The notes below the pieces were generated by a model that saw only the letters and a list, made by a program, of their open reading frames with translations, searched no databases and was not told the origin of the DNA. Both the position numbers and the translations under genes were made by a program. A stretch of DNA of 64,000 nucleotides from Siphonobacter sp. SORGH_AS_0500 (GTDB lineage Bacteria; Bacteroidota; Bacteroidia; Cytophagales; Spirosomataceae): positions 62,001-126,000 of the forward strand of contig NZ_NHPP01000012.1 in the NCBI RefSeq assembly GCF_002838835.1, in the 5' to 3' direction. This document shows, one piece after another, positions 1-8,725 of this stretch (position 1 is its first letter; every line of letters starts with the position of its first letter).

Positions 1-2
1 GT

Positions 3-383
3 TGGTCCGCTCCCGATCAGGTCATTACGGTGGGAACCAAACCCGGATTGAAATTTGATGTTTCTGAAGTACAGGTACAGGCCGGAGCGAAGATCAAGTT
101 TATCTTCAATAATAACGATGACATGACGCATAACTGCGTAATCGTAGCTCCCGGAGCGGTGGATGAAGTAGGAATGAAGGCTATCAACCTGGGCTTGAAA
201 GGGCCTGATTTACAGTATGTGCCCGCTTCACCCAAAGTGTTGTTTCACACAAACTTACTACAACCCGAATCCACGGAAACGATTTACTTTACGGCCCCGT
301 CACAGCCCGGCGATTACACCTTCGTGTGTACCTATCCCGGTCACCACACGGTTATGCAGGGTAAACTGAAAGTAGTTAAGTAA
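3..383 (+). CDS. Azurin/plastocyanin-like copper-binding domain, 3' end of a gene that starts before the window
   Basis: The reading frame is open from base 3 with no stop upstream, so the gene is cut by the window edge; the GTG at 30 is internal. The visible ~126 residues form a cupredoxin domain: a His in MTHNC, then the C-terminal loop FVCTYPGHHTVMQG, in which Cys, His (+5) and Met (+9) have azurin spacing for a type 1 copper site. In Bacteroidota this domain is often the C-terminal electron-transfer module of larger exported haem or dehydrogenase-type proteins, which is an inference here because the N-terminal part is not seen. Expected location is periplasmic or secreted. The gene ends 64 bases before the end of the opposing permease gene, with a shared terminator between. 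Confidence 0.85.
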   Translation, partial: WSAPDQVITVGTKPGLKFDVSEVQVQAGAKIKFIFNNNDDMTHNCVIVAPGAVDEVGMKAINLGLKGPDLQYVPASPKVLFHTNLLQPESTETIYFTAPSQPGDYTFVCTYPGHHTVMQGKLKVVK

Positions 384-410
384 AGGCTTGTTCATACGAA
401 GGTCATTAAC

Positions 411-448
411 GAAAAAGAGGAAGCGAAATCGTTCGCTTCCTCTTTTTC
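411..448. terminator. Bidirectional intrinsic terminator between convergent genes
   Basis: A 16-base perfect stem, GAAAAAGAGGAAGCGA (411-426) and its complement (433-448), with A-rich and T-rich flanks on the two sides. It overlaps the TGA stop (447-449) of the permease gene and serves both convergent genes. Confidence 0.85.
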
Positions 449-1559
449 ATTCCTGCTCTTCCAGGGTAATATTTTTGGTGATTTTATAGACTCGTCTTTT
501 TCGGTAAGGGGTTTCTTCTTCACCCATCAGCCGGCCCCAGGGTTTAAGCTCTTCCACCCGGTCGAAGATGATTTTCATAATCGCCAGATACGGAATGCAG
601 AGGAACATGCCGGAAATCCCCCAAAGCATTTCGCCGATGATGATGCCTAAAAAGGCAATGAGCGGATTGATTTTTACTTTGGAACCTACCACCAGCGGCA
701 TAATGATATTTCCATCCACGGCATGCACGGCGATGTAAACAATCAGTACCAGCACTACTTTCCCCAAACCAGCAGTGGCGAAGGTAATGAGCGTACTTAA
801 TAACAAAGCGGTGAAAATACCCAGGTAAGGAACCACATTGAAGACGCCCGTAATCACGCCCAGTAGTACCGCATATTTAACGCCGAGAAGCGATAAGACA
901 GTAATGAAAAGGGCCGTGACAATCACCATTTGAATGAAAAGCCCGGAGATGTATTTTTTGATAATCGACTGAACCTGAGAAGAAATATCAATGACTTTCG
1001 CTTCGTGTTTTTCGTCAAAAACTGAGGTTAAGAACGTGAACAGGATGCGACGGTAATTGAGTAAAAAGAAAGTGAAAAGCAGCGTAAAACCCAGAAAAAG
1101 TAAAGTAGAAGAAAGCGTAGCCAACGTTGTAGCGACGACTACCGCACTGGTAGACAAAGCCTTTTCTGCACTTTCATTTAAGTATGTTAATTGTTTCTTA
1201 GAGTCAACATTAAACGTGGTGGTAATCCAGTCCTGTAAGTTATGAATGGAAAGGGCTACCTGCTTTTCCAGCAAGGGCCAGTCCGCCCACAAAGCACTGA
1301 GTTGATTACCAATAAAATACATAATTCCCGAGACTACGATGATCATGAGTACCACGCAGATAATGGTACTCATGCTGCGTTTCAACCTCAGTCGATGTTC
1401 GAGAAAATTGGCAGCTGGCAAGAGCACCAGGGCCATTAAAAATGAAAAGAGCAGAGGTGCCAGCAGCGAATGCCCCAGAATAGCCAGGTATCCTAAGCTG
1501 ATGAGTACTACCAGCACGAAGGCTAATTTCTGGATGAAAGGCAATTGGGTAGTTTTCAT
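447..1559 (-). CDS. AI-2E family transporter (PF01594-type permease)
   Basis: A 370-residue inner-membrane protein with about eight hydrophobic segments: a pair near residues 12-50, one near 63-85, then a long soluble stretch to about 145, and five more to about 335. This is the usual AI-2E/UPF0118 layout, and the C-terminal half carries the conserved NVVPYLGIF and GNIIMPLVVG stretches. Family members have been linked to autoinducer-2 export or Na+/H+ exchange; the substrate here cannot be told from sequence. The C-terminus is a charged 40-residue tail. It stands alone: the next gene upstream is divergent, and no lux gene is nearby. Confidence 0.85.
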   Translation of the reverse strand: MKTTQLPFIQKLAFVLVVLISLGYLAILGHSLLAPLLFSFLMALVLLPAANFLEHRLRLKRSMSTIICVVLMIIVVSGIMYFIGNQLSALWADWPLLEKQVALSIHNLQDWITTTFNVDSKKQLTYLNESAEKALSTSAVVVATTLATLSSTLLFLGFTLLFTFFLLNYRRILFTFLTSVFDEKHEAKVIDISSQVQSIIKKYISGLFIQMVIVTALFITVLSLLGVKYAVLLGVITGVFNVVPYLGIFTALLLSTLITFATAGLGKVVLVLIVYIAVHAVDGNIIMPLVVGSKVKINPLIAFLGIIIGEMLWGISGMFLCIPYLAIMKIIFDRVEELKPWGRLMGEEETPYRKRRVYKITKNITLEEQE

Positions 1560-1640
1560 GGGGTGTTGATTTGAGGTAAGTACTCGATCAGGTGGATTTT
1601 TGTTCGAGATTAGGGAGAAAATAAATGGATTTTAATTTAA

Positions 1641-1669
1641 GCTACCCGTTAAGAAGAAATCGGGGTAGC
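1641..1669. repeat. Inverted repeat in divergent intergenic region
   Basis: GCTACCC (1641-1647) pairs with GGGTAGC (1663-1669). It lies between the divergent permease and prolyl oligopeptidase starts and could be an operator or a leader hairpin of the + strand transcript. Only the symmetry is seen. Confidence 0.3.
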
Positions 1670-1749
1670 AAAAATCCTTTTTCAGTAAACATATGTATAT
1701 TTAAACGGCTACTGTTGAGCCCTTTTGAGAGACCTTTCTACAAAAATGT

Positions 1750-3894
1750 ATGAAACTTTTCTATTCACTTACGTATTTAGTAGCCATGGCAGGTCTATAT
1801 TCCTGCACCTCTCAGTCAACCAAAGAATTAAGTAACGTGCCTACTCAAAACGACTTTCCTAAACCGCCCATAGCCCTTAAAAAGCCTGAAACCTTTACCG
1901 AACACAGATATACCCGGGTAGATGATTTCTTTTGGCTGAAAGACAAGAAAAATCCAGAAGTTCTTCAGTATCTGAAAGCTGAAAATGCGTATGCTGATGC
2001 GGTAATGGCGACTACGAAGCCTCTTCAGGAAGAGCTCTACAAAGAAATGCGGAGCCGTATTAAAGAAGATGATCAGTCGGTTCCCGTGTTTTCGAATGGA
2101 TATTATTACTATTCCCGTACCGAAACGGGGAAGCAATACGGTATTCAGTGCCGTAAAAAAGAAAGCTTATCGAATCCAGAAGAAGTAATTCTGGATGGTA
2201 ACCAGCTTGCCGAAGGTCACGAAGCTTTTATCCTGTCTGGTATGCAGGTGAGCGAAAATCAGAACTTACTGGCTTATCAAAGTAATACTACGGGTTCTTA
2301 CGCTGAATTTACGTTGAAAGTAAAGGACTTACAGACGGGCCAGGTATTACCCGACGAAATTGAAGACATCAGTGGATTTGTCTGGGGAACGGATAACCAG
2401 ACGCTTTATTACATTACTTATGATGAGGCTCTGCGTCCGTATCGATTGTATCGCCATACGCTGGGTTCGAAAACGAAAGATGTTTTAGTATATGAAGAGA
2501 AAAACCCTTTATTCACGCTGAGTATCAGTCGGTCGAAATCTAAAGAGTTTATTATCCTCTATTCCGGCAGTTTCACGACTTCGGAGGTTCAGCTATTACC
2601 TACCTCAGATCCGAACGGGACGTTTGAGGTGTTTCTGCCTCGTCAGCAGGATGTGATGTATGGAGTGGACGTTCACCCGCAGCATTTTTACCTGACCTAT
2701 AAGGACAAGCAGAACCTGAATCAGAAAATCTACGAGCTGCCCCGAACGGGTTATCAGGATCGGAAAAGCTGGAAGGAAATTGTTCCCCATGATCCGAAAG
2801 TAAAGATTGAGGATACTGACGTTTACGAGAAATACCTGGTCATTGAGGTGCGTAATAACGGCTTGCTGGAAATGCGGGTGCGTGACCTGGCCTCAGGAGC
2901 AACCAAGGCTATTAACTTTCCTGAACCGGTGTATTCGGCGTATGCCTCTGGCTTACCCGATTTCAAATCAACGAAATTCCGATATGCATATACTTCGCTG
3001 AATCGGCCCATGAGTATTTTTGAATATGACATGGAAAGCGGAAAAAGCACTAAGCTCAAGGAAAAAGAAGTTCCTGGCGGCTTTAACCCCGATGCCTACG
3101 AAGTGAAGCGTCTTTGGGCGAAAGCAAAAGATGGGGTGAAAATTCCAATGGCAGTAGTCTATAAGAAAGGCCTCGAACTGGACGGTAAAAATCCGGCTCT
3201 GATGACGGGTTATGGTTCGTACGGCATGTCTTCCGATGCGTATTTCGATAGTGATGTGTTTAGTCTGGTTGATCGGGGGTTTGTCTACGTCATTGCCCAG
3301 ATTCGGGGCGGTAGTGATTTAGGGGAGCAGTGGTACGAAGACGGAAAGTTACAGAAGAAGATGAATTCATTCACCGACTTTATCGCCTGTGCTGAATACC
3401 TGATTCAGGAGAAATATACTGCTGCGGATCGCTTCGCCATTCAGGGGGGGAGTGCCGGTGGTTTGTTAATGGGAGCGGTTGTCAATATGCGACCTGAGTT
3501 GTTTAAGGTCGTCATTGCCGAAGTACCTTTTGTAGATGTGATTAATACAATGCTGGACACAAGCTTGCCTTTAACCACGCAGGAATACGAGCAGTGGGGC
3601 AATCCTACAGTAAAGGCTGATTATGACTACATCCGTCAGTATTCGCCTTATGATAATCTAAAGGCTCAAAAGTATCCCAATATTCTGGCGACGGGTGGTC
3701 TGAACGACTCTCAGGTAGGTTTCCACGAACCCGCCAAATTTGTAGCCAAACTACGGACCCTGAAAACGGACGATAATATTACCTTACTAAAAACCAACAT
3801 GGGCTCAGGTCACGGCGGGGCAACGGGCCGCTTTGATTACTTGAAAGAAGTAGCCTTCCAATACGCATTCATCATAAACCGAATTGGCTTGTAA
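1750..3894 (+). CDS. Prolyl oligopeptidase family serine peptidase (S9A), probable lipoprotein
   Basis: A 714-residue enzyme of usual S9A length: signal peptide with Cys at about residue 19 (LYSC, a weak lipobox), a seven-bladed propeller region to about residue 460, and a C-terminal alpha/beta hydrolase domain. The catalytic triad is complete: Ser568 in GGSAGG, Asp653 in GGLNDSQV, His688 in GSGHGG. It should cleave short peptides after proline in the periplasm or at the cell surface. The ATG at 1750 is preferred because the peptide begins directly with a hydrophobic signal; an ATG at 1746 is out of frame. Transcribed alone, divergent from the permease gene. Confidence 0.93.
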   Translation: MKLFYSLTYLVAMAGLYSCTSQSTKELSNVPTQNDFPKPPIALKKPETFTEHRYTRVDDFFWLKDKKNPEVLQYLKAENAYADAVMATTKPLQEELYKEMRSRIKEDDQSVPVFSNGYYYYSRTETGKQYGIQCRKKESLSNPEEVILDGNQLAEGHEAFILSGMQVSENQNLLAYQSNTTGSYAEFTLKVKDLQTGQVLPDEIEDISGFVWGTDNQTLYYITYDEALRPYRLYRHTLGSKTKDVLVYEEKNPLFTLSISRSKSKEFIILYSGSFTTSEVQLLPTSDPNGTFEVFLPRQQDVMYGVDVHPQHFYLTYKDKQNLNQKIYELPRTGYQDRKSWKEIVPHDPKVKIEDTDVYEKYLVIEVRNNGLLEMRVRDLASGATKAINFPEPVYSAYASGLPDFKSTKFRYAYTSLNRPMSIFEYDMESGKSTKLKEKEVPGGFNPDAYEVKRLWAKAKDGVKIPMAVVYKKGLELDGKNPALMTGYGSYGMSSDAYFDSDVFSLVDRGFVYVIAQIRGGSDLGEQWYEDGKLQKKMNSFTDFIACAEYLIQEKYTAADRFAIQGGSAGGLLMGAVVNMRPELFKVVIAEVPFVDVINTMLDTSLPLTTQEYEQWGNPTVKADYDYIRQYSPYDNLKAQKYPNILATGGLNDSQVGFHEPAKFVAKLRTLKTDDNITLLKTNMGSGHGGATGRFDYLKEVAFQYAFIINRIGL

Positions 3895-3901
3895 CTAATT
3901 T

Positions 3902-4005
3902 GTTTAGAGTTTGGTGTTTAGGGTTTTGAGTTGTCTAATTACACATCTTGCTTCCGAGCATACAAATTATCAGATAATTTTAACCCTAAATACCAAACTC
4001 TAAAC
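3902..4005. repeat. Long inverted repeat of the TTTAGAGTTTGG type
   Basis: Arms 3902-3925 (GTTTAGAGTTTGGTGTTTAG...) and 3982-4005 are reverse complements over 24 bases with one or two mismatches, around a 56-base AT-rich centre. It fills nearly the whole gap between two genes. Related arms occur at about 9540, 10700-10811, 46835-46930, 47437-47456 and 63485-63790, so this belongs to a dispersed intergenic family. Confidence 0.7.
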
Positions 4006-4016
4006 CCCAACCCATT

Positions 4017-4865
4017 ATGCGAAACTTCTTCCTCCTTATCTGCCTGATTTGTTCTTTTCAGAGTTTTGGTCAATCTGGTGAAAAGTCCTTGTTGTATGAA
4101 ATTTCCGGCAAAGGGCTAACGCATCCTTCGTACATCTACGGTACTTTTCATTTACTGTGTCAGCAGGATTTGAAATTGAGTCCTGTTACGCTGGAAAAAG
4201 TAAAAAATAGCGATCAGGTTTATCTGGAACTGGATATGGACGATCCGAAGGAAATGATGTCCATGATGAACAAAATGTACATGAAAGATCAGGGACTGAA
4301 GGATCTGGTTTCTACTTCGGACTATGAATATCTGAATGGCTTCTTTAAAGATTCGCTGAAAATGAATCTGGAATCGATGCAGAAAATGAAGCCTTTTGTC
4401 ATTATGTCGATGATGTATCCCAAAATGCTGGGCTGTACACCCGGTTCGCCAGAGCTATTGTTTGTTCAACAGGCTACAACTGCAAAAAAGCCCGTTTTAG
4501 GACTTGAAACGGCTGACTACCAGTTTTCGATTCTTACCAAGCCTGGTGATAAAAAAGCCGCTGAGCAACTGGTTGAATTCGTGAAAGATTTCCAGAAGTC
4601 AAAGAAAGAGTTTAATGAATTGCTGGCTTTGTATAGAAGTCAGGATGTTGAGGCTCTATACCTGGCGACTCAAAAAGACGAGAAATTTAAAGATCAGATG
4701 GAAGATTTGCTCTGGAACCGGAATGCCAACTGGGTTCCCATCATTACTAAAGCTATTCAGGAAAAGCCCAGCTTTTTCGCCGTCGGAGCAGGGCATTTGG
4801 GGGGCGACAAAGGAGTAATTGCTTTGCTGAAAAAGCAAGGGTATAAGGTTAAAGCGGTGAAATAG
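4017..4865 (+). CDS. TraB/GumN family protein
   Basis: A 282-residue exported protein with a short signal peptide (cleavage expected after QSFGQ). It carries the two family landmarks: YIYGTFHLL near residue 41 with the GTxH motif, and AVGAGHLGGDKG near residue 260, followed by the typical C-terminal segment LLKKQGYKVKAV. The family (PF01963) includes Tiki-like metalloproteases, with the GTxH and GxxH histidines proposed to bind metal; whether this member is a peptidase is unknown. It is preceded by an inverted repeat that may separate it transcriptionally from the peptidase gene. Confidence 0.85.
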   Translation: MRNFFLLICLICSFQSFGQSGEKSLLYEISGKGLTHPSYIYGTFHLLCQQDLKLSPVTLEKVKNSDQVYLELDMDDPKEMMSMMNKMYMKDQGLKDLVSTSDYEYLNGFFKDSLKMNLESMQKMKPFVIMSMMYPKMLGCTPGSPELLFVQQATTAKKPVLGLETADYQFSILTKPGDKKAAEQLVEFVKDFQKSKKEFNELLALYRSQDVEALYLATQKDEKFKDQMEDLLWNRNANWVPIITKAIQEKPSFFAVGAGHLGGDKGVIALLKKQGYKVKAVK

Positions 4866-5586
4866 TTTGACTAGCGTTTGATTACGTTGGAAGAGGTTTG
4901 ATGGTTCTCCCGCAGTCGCTCGGCTAGAGCTGAGTGACTGGGGATGGTACCAGCGAAAAAGCTGGCATCGGTTGAGCTGAAGTATTTGGGGGTTGCCTCT
5001 CCTCCTGTCATCCAGAGCGAAGCGAAGGACCTTACTTAGGATTGAGTAACACTTTCTGGCTGCAAGTTAATCTCCCGCAGTCGCTCGGCTCTGGCCGAGT
5101 ACTTACCTGGCTCTAGGCCTCTGCTGGTATGATTCAAGCCCGTATGAAGTTGCAAAACACGTTTACCGACCCAAAACAAGCTTGCTAACCTGGGAGCCGA
5201 GCGATTGCGAGGGGATCTATGATGTAGTGAACGTAATTTAACCCGAAATTTTGATTTTGAATTGTAGAGACGCGACTTCATCGCGTCTGGCCGGGAAATG
5301 AAAAGAGCCCCACCGTGGTTGGTGAGACACTAACCACGGCACCGCTCTTTCGGATTTGCAATCCGAAAGCCTTCTGTCAGGGATTTATAATCCCAATCAG
5401 CAACGATAACTGCCGCGTAACCAGACGCGATGAAAAGGCAGGTTCCACCTGCTGTTATTCCAAGCCTGTTAGTTGAGGTCTTCGATTCTAAATGTTAGAC
5501 AACTTTTTAAGTTTTCGGGAAGTTTTTTATTGATCAAACTTCAAACCGAATCAAACCCTTCAAACTATAGACTAATGTTGTTCAAT
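4866..5586. repeat. 720-base intergenic region filled with REP-like palindromes
   Basis: No convincing gene. The 20-mer TCTCCCGCAGTCGCTCGGCT occurs at 4906-4925 and 5071-5090, with a diverged inverted copy at 5195-5215. A TCATCCAGAGCGAAGCGAAG stretch, a motif also common in related genomes, lies near 5009. Perfect hairpins follow: AGACGCGA/TCGCGTCT (5268-5288), CCGTGGTT/AACCACGG (5313-5339), CTTTCGGATT/AATCCGAAAG (5347-5369) and GGGATT/AATCCC (5380-5394). An inverted half copy of the first lies at 5423-5434, so 5268-5434 looks like one element bounded by inverted ends. A short ORF across 5036-5281 lies wholly in repeats and is not credible. Confidence 0.7.
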
Positions 5587-7491
5587 CTACCTGGCTGTTC
5601 GGAAGTAATCGGTTCGGTCGGGGGCTTCGATTCTAAAATCGGGCATTTGTAGGGTGGCTTCTCCGCTGCCCTGCGTACGGAAAGGCATGGTATTCCCGGG
5701 AATATTGGGATAATAACCCAGTCGAATCTGAAAGGTATTGAAGTTCAGGTTTTCGTTTCTGAAACGAATGCCCACCCCATACCCCTGATACATGTGCTGA
5801 AATAGGTTTTTGTTCGAAAAAGAAAGAAAACCCAGATCGGCGTACGTGTAGATTGCGGTTCGGAAGCCCATAATCTGCAAGGGAGAGAAAAACACACTCT
5901 GGAGGTTAATCACCAGTCGTTTATTGCCCCGTAAGAAGTTACTACGAATGCCTCGTAAGCCCTCTTCGTTATTGAGCGTCAGGTATTCATAGGCAAAGCG
6001 GTTAACACCACCGGTGTATTTAACGGTGATGAAATGTCTAAAATGCGACCGCTTGACCGCCATAAGCGGGCTAAAGTAATTGCCTTCAATGTGAAAAGTG
6101 CCTTGCTGAGGTTCTCCATCTTCCATGTAACCACCGATAGACCCTAACCCATACACGTAGCCACCCTTTTTGTCGTTGATGTAGGTGCCATGAGCAAGTC
6201 GTAGGGCCGAGTACGTTCGCAGCCCAAGGTCTGACTTCTCCTTACCCCAAGTCCAGGAAGCCAGGAATCCGATGGGAACGTCTTCGGTGCGACCGAAACC
6301 GTAGATCAATACGTCCCTTTGGTAATTTCGGTTAGAGTAACCTACACTGCCCAGGTATTGTCGGGACGTTGGAAAGAGAGGAGCCGCCTCTTCGGGAAGG
6401 TTATCCCGATTGATGTAACTATAACCGCTGGTGCGAAGAGCCACAATTAAACGTGAACGACGATCCAGTTTACGATCCCGGAACCCCAGCCGGAATGCTC
6501 GCCCCAGCCAGGCATCCTGATACCAGTAACGCAGAGTAGAACGAACCGTAGTATCAGAATTCGGGTCAATGAAAACAAATTTATTTTCTACCAGATAGGT
6601 GGCTTCAAAGGCTCCAGCGTACTGAATTTCGGGACGAATGAAGTCCTTCTCAATACGTCCACCAAACCGCTTACGATCCCGAAAATCTTCGGCATAAAAC
6701 TGTGTTGTCGTCAGCGAGCGACCAATGTAGGGCAGGGTATAACGGGAGAAAAATTCAAAGGGCTGGTAAGGAGCAGTGGCATTATAACTAATGCCTGTTT
6801 TCCAGGCGTGAGCCATGCCTTGTACGTTTTTTTGTTCGACGGCAAAACTAAAGTTATTAAAGCCACCCGCACTGCCATCAGGAATCAGCGACCAGACATC
6901 TTGTGTAATTACCAGCACATCCACCAGGTCGCGACTACCCGGTACCGGAATCAGGAAAATACGAGCATCGTGAAAGATCGGCGTTTGCCGCATGATCCGT
7001 TCGTTATCCTTTAGTACATCGGGGTTCACTTCGTCGCCCGATTTAAAAAAGAGCAGCGATTTAGCAATGGTGCTTTCGCGAGTATCGTGGTGAAGTCGGT
7101 TGCCCAGTTTTTCTATCCAGCCCTGAGCAACACGAGTAGTATCGTAAACGGTAGGGCCGAACACTTCCAGCCGTTTGATAGAGATATTACGGATGTGTTT
7201 ACCATCGTGAACCTTAAAGGGATTGTCTTCAATTTTAGATACACTCTGGCTCTGGGCATTTGTATTGTAAGGGTATCGAAACAGTAAATCATAAATGCCG
7301 CTGGTCCACTTCCGTTTTCGCATGGAATGGCGAAGGTTGGTGTAACGAATACTGTCTCGTTCGGCTGGGGTTAGTATTTTGATGGAATCTGCAACGGTTT
7401 TCTTAGGTTCCTGAGCCAGACAAGTATATGGCAATGCCATACATCCGATCAGGAATAGAAAGAAAGAAAAGATGCGTCCCGAAGCGATCAA
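5587..7491 (-). CDS. BamA/TamA-like outer-membrane protein with POTRA-like N-terminus
   Basis: A 634-residue exported protein: signal peptide (cleaved near LAQ), a basic linker, a POTRA-like region around residues 95-200 (KRLEVFG ... LLFFKSGDEV ... VDVLVITQDVW), then a C-terminal beta-barrel with alternating aromatic strands. This matches the Omp85/BamA-TamA superfamily, shorter than BamA itself, so a specialised insertase or surface protein. The start is a TTG at 7489-7491, three bases after the stop of the GNAT gene. No ATG gives a signal peptide, so the TTG and translational coupling to the upstream gene are favoured. Substrate unknown. Confidence 0.75.
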   Translation of the reverse strand: MIASGRIFSFFLFLIGCMALPYTCLAQEPKKTVADSIKILTPAERDSIRYTNLRHSMRKRKWTSGIYDLLFRYPYNTNAQSQSVSKIEDNPFKVHDGKHIRNISIKRLEVFGPTVYDTTRVAQGWIEKLGNRLHHDTRESTIAKSLLFFKSGDEVNPDVLKDNERIMRQTPIFHDARIFLIPVPGSRDLVDVLVITQDVWSLIPDGSAGGFNNFSFAVEQKNVQGMAHAWKTGISYNATAPYQPFEFFSRYTLPYIGRSLTTTQFYAEDFRDRKRFGGRIEKDFIRPEIQYAGAFEATYLVENKFVFIDPNSDTTVRSTLRYWYQDAWLGRAFRLGFRDRKLDRRSRLIVALRTSGYSYINRDNLPEEAAPLFPTSRQYLGSVGYSNRNYQRDVLIYGFGRTEDVPIGFLASWTWGKEKSDLGLRTYSALRLAHGTYINDKKGGYVYGLGSIGGYMEDGEPQQGTFHIEGNYFSPLMAVKRSHFRHFITVKYTGGVNRFAYEYLTLNNEEGLRGIRSNFLRGNKRLVINLQSVFFSPLQIMGFRTAIYTYADLGFLSFSNKNLFQHMYQGYGVGIRFRNENLNFNTFQIRLGYYPNIPGNTMPFRTQGSGEATLQMPDFRIEAPDRTDYFRTAR

Positions 7492-7494
7492 CTG

Positions 7495-8034
7495 TCACAA
7501 ATATTTAACCATCCAAAAGTCACGTTGGCGACCAAATCCAAAGAGAAAATAGTGCCAGCCAAAACGTTCAAAGCCCATTTCTGCGTAAAAATTCAGGGCC
7601 TGTTCGTTTTTCTCCCAAACGCTTACAAAAACCGCCTGAAATTTATCCTCTCGAGCTTGCTGTAAAGCCAGTTCCAGTAACTGCTTTTCAAGATCGGCCC
7701 CTTTGTTTTTTTCGTAGACGTAGAGTCGCTGAAGCTCAACGGCCCTGAATCCTTTGAGGTTACGGGGCTTTTCGGTTTTACGATTCAGCTTGGCATACCC
7801 TACGGCCTCTTCCCCGTCCAGAGCAATCCAGAAGGGATGGTTTTTAGGATCTGCCAACTCCGATTGTACGCTTAATTTATGAAAATATTGGGTGATATAT
7901 GCTTCCGTATCGGCTGAATTTTCGTGCTCGGCGAAAGCTTCTCTCAAGGTTTCCGTGGCAAGTTTTGCGATAATCTTTGCATCTTCTTTGGTGCCCGGAC
8001 GAACCTGAACCGGTACTTTTGCGGTGTCGCTCAT
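7495..8034 (-). CDS. GNAT family N-acetyltransferase
   Basis: A 179-residue protein with a GNAT fold. The core runs from about residue 60 (FWIALDGEEAVGYAKL) through the strand AVELQRLYVYEKNKG, which leads into the acetyl-CoA pyrophosphate loop, to the C-terminal ALNFYAEMGFERFG stretch typical of motif B. It transfers an acetyl group from acetyl-CoA to an amine, substrate not predictable. It appears to be the first gene of a two-gene unit with the barrel gene, the gap being 3 bases. Confidence 0.85.
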   Translation of the reverse strand: MSDTAKVPVQVRPGTKEDAKIIAKLATETLREAFAEHENSADTEAYITQYFHKLSVQSELADPKNHPFWIALDGEEAVGYAKLNRKTEKPRNLKGFRAVELQRLYVYEKNKGADLEKQLLELALQQAREDKFQAVFVSVWEKNEQALNFYAEMGFERFGWHYFLFGFGRQRDFWMVKYL

Positions 8035-8146
8035 ATCAAAAAAAGTTAGATCGTATCAACCGATCTGATCAGGGGGTTGTTTTAAATTCAGTGAAAACCT
8101 TTGGGTAAAGCTGATCCAACAACCCCGGTCAATGAAATTCTAAACT

Positions 8147-8725
8147 ATGCTTTTGCTCACTCAACCCTTAATTCTGGGTTCTAACTCTCCGCGTCGGCAG
8201 CAAATTCTGCGGGATGCAGGTTTTTCTTTTCAGGTACAGGTATTACCTACGGAAGAAGATTTCCCCGAAGATATGCCTAGTCAGGAAGTGCCTGTGTTTT
8301 TAGCCCGAAAAAAAGCAGAAGCATTTCGGCCTGTGTTAGAAAATAACCTGGTGTTAACAGCAGATACAGTTGTTCGAATCAACGAAAAAATATTAAATAA
8401 ACCTACTGATCCAGCCGATGCCCGGCGAATGTTAAAGCTGCTTTCGGGTCATACTCACGAAGTAACTACGGGTGTATGCCTGATGAGTGCGGAACAGACC
8501 TTAAGCTTTGCCGACACAGCCCGCGTCCATTTTCGGGAATTAACGGATTGGGAGATTGATTATTACCTCGAAGCCTGCCGCCCTTTCGATAAAGCCGGAG
8601 CCTATGGCGTGCAGGATTTTATCGGAATGGTCGGTATTGATTGGCTGGAGGGATCTTATTTTACCGTGATGGGCTTACCCATCCACCGGGTTTATGAAGC
8701 CCTGAGTGCTAAAATCAGACGTTAA
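8147..8725 (+). CDS. maf: Maf family nucleoside triphosphate pyrophosphatase
   Basis: A 192-residue cytoplasmic enzyme with the full Maf signature: LGSNSPRRQQIL at the N-terminus (substrate loop), LTADTVV with the catalytic Asp, KPTDPADARRML, and GAYGVQDFIG followed by GSYFTVMGLP. Maf proteins hydrolyse non-canonical or pyrimidine NTPs (dTTP/UTP type in the YhdE branch) to the monophosphate and PPi. The GAYGVQ arrangement fits the YhdE-like branch, an inference. Its 3' end overlaps the 3' end of the convergent mtgA gene by four bases. Confidence 0.93.
   Translation: MLLLTQPLILGSNSPRRQQILRDAGFSFQVQVLPTEEDFPEDMPSQEVPVFLARKKAEAFRPVLENNLVLTADTVVRINEKILNKPTDPADARRMLKLLSGHTHEVTTGVCLMSAEQTLSFADTARVHFRELTDWEIDYYLEACRPFDKAGAYGVQDFIGMVGIDWLEGSYFTVMGLPIHRVYEALSAKIRR

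Noticed and set aside
5036-5281. 81-codon minus-strand ORF
   Set aside because: It lies wholly in REP-like palindromes and its Arg/Ser-rich product has no protein-like pattern.
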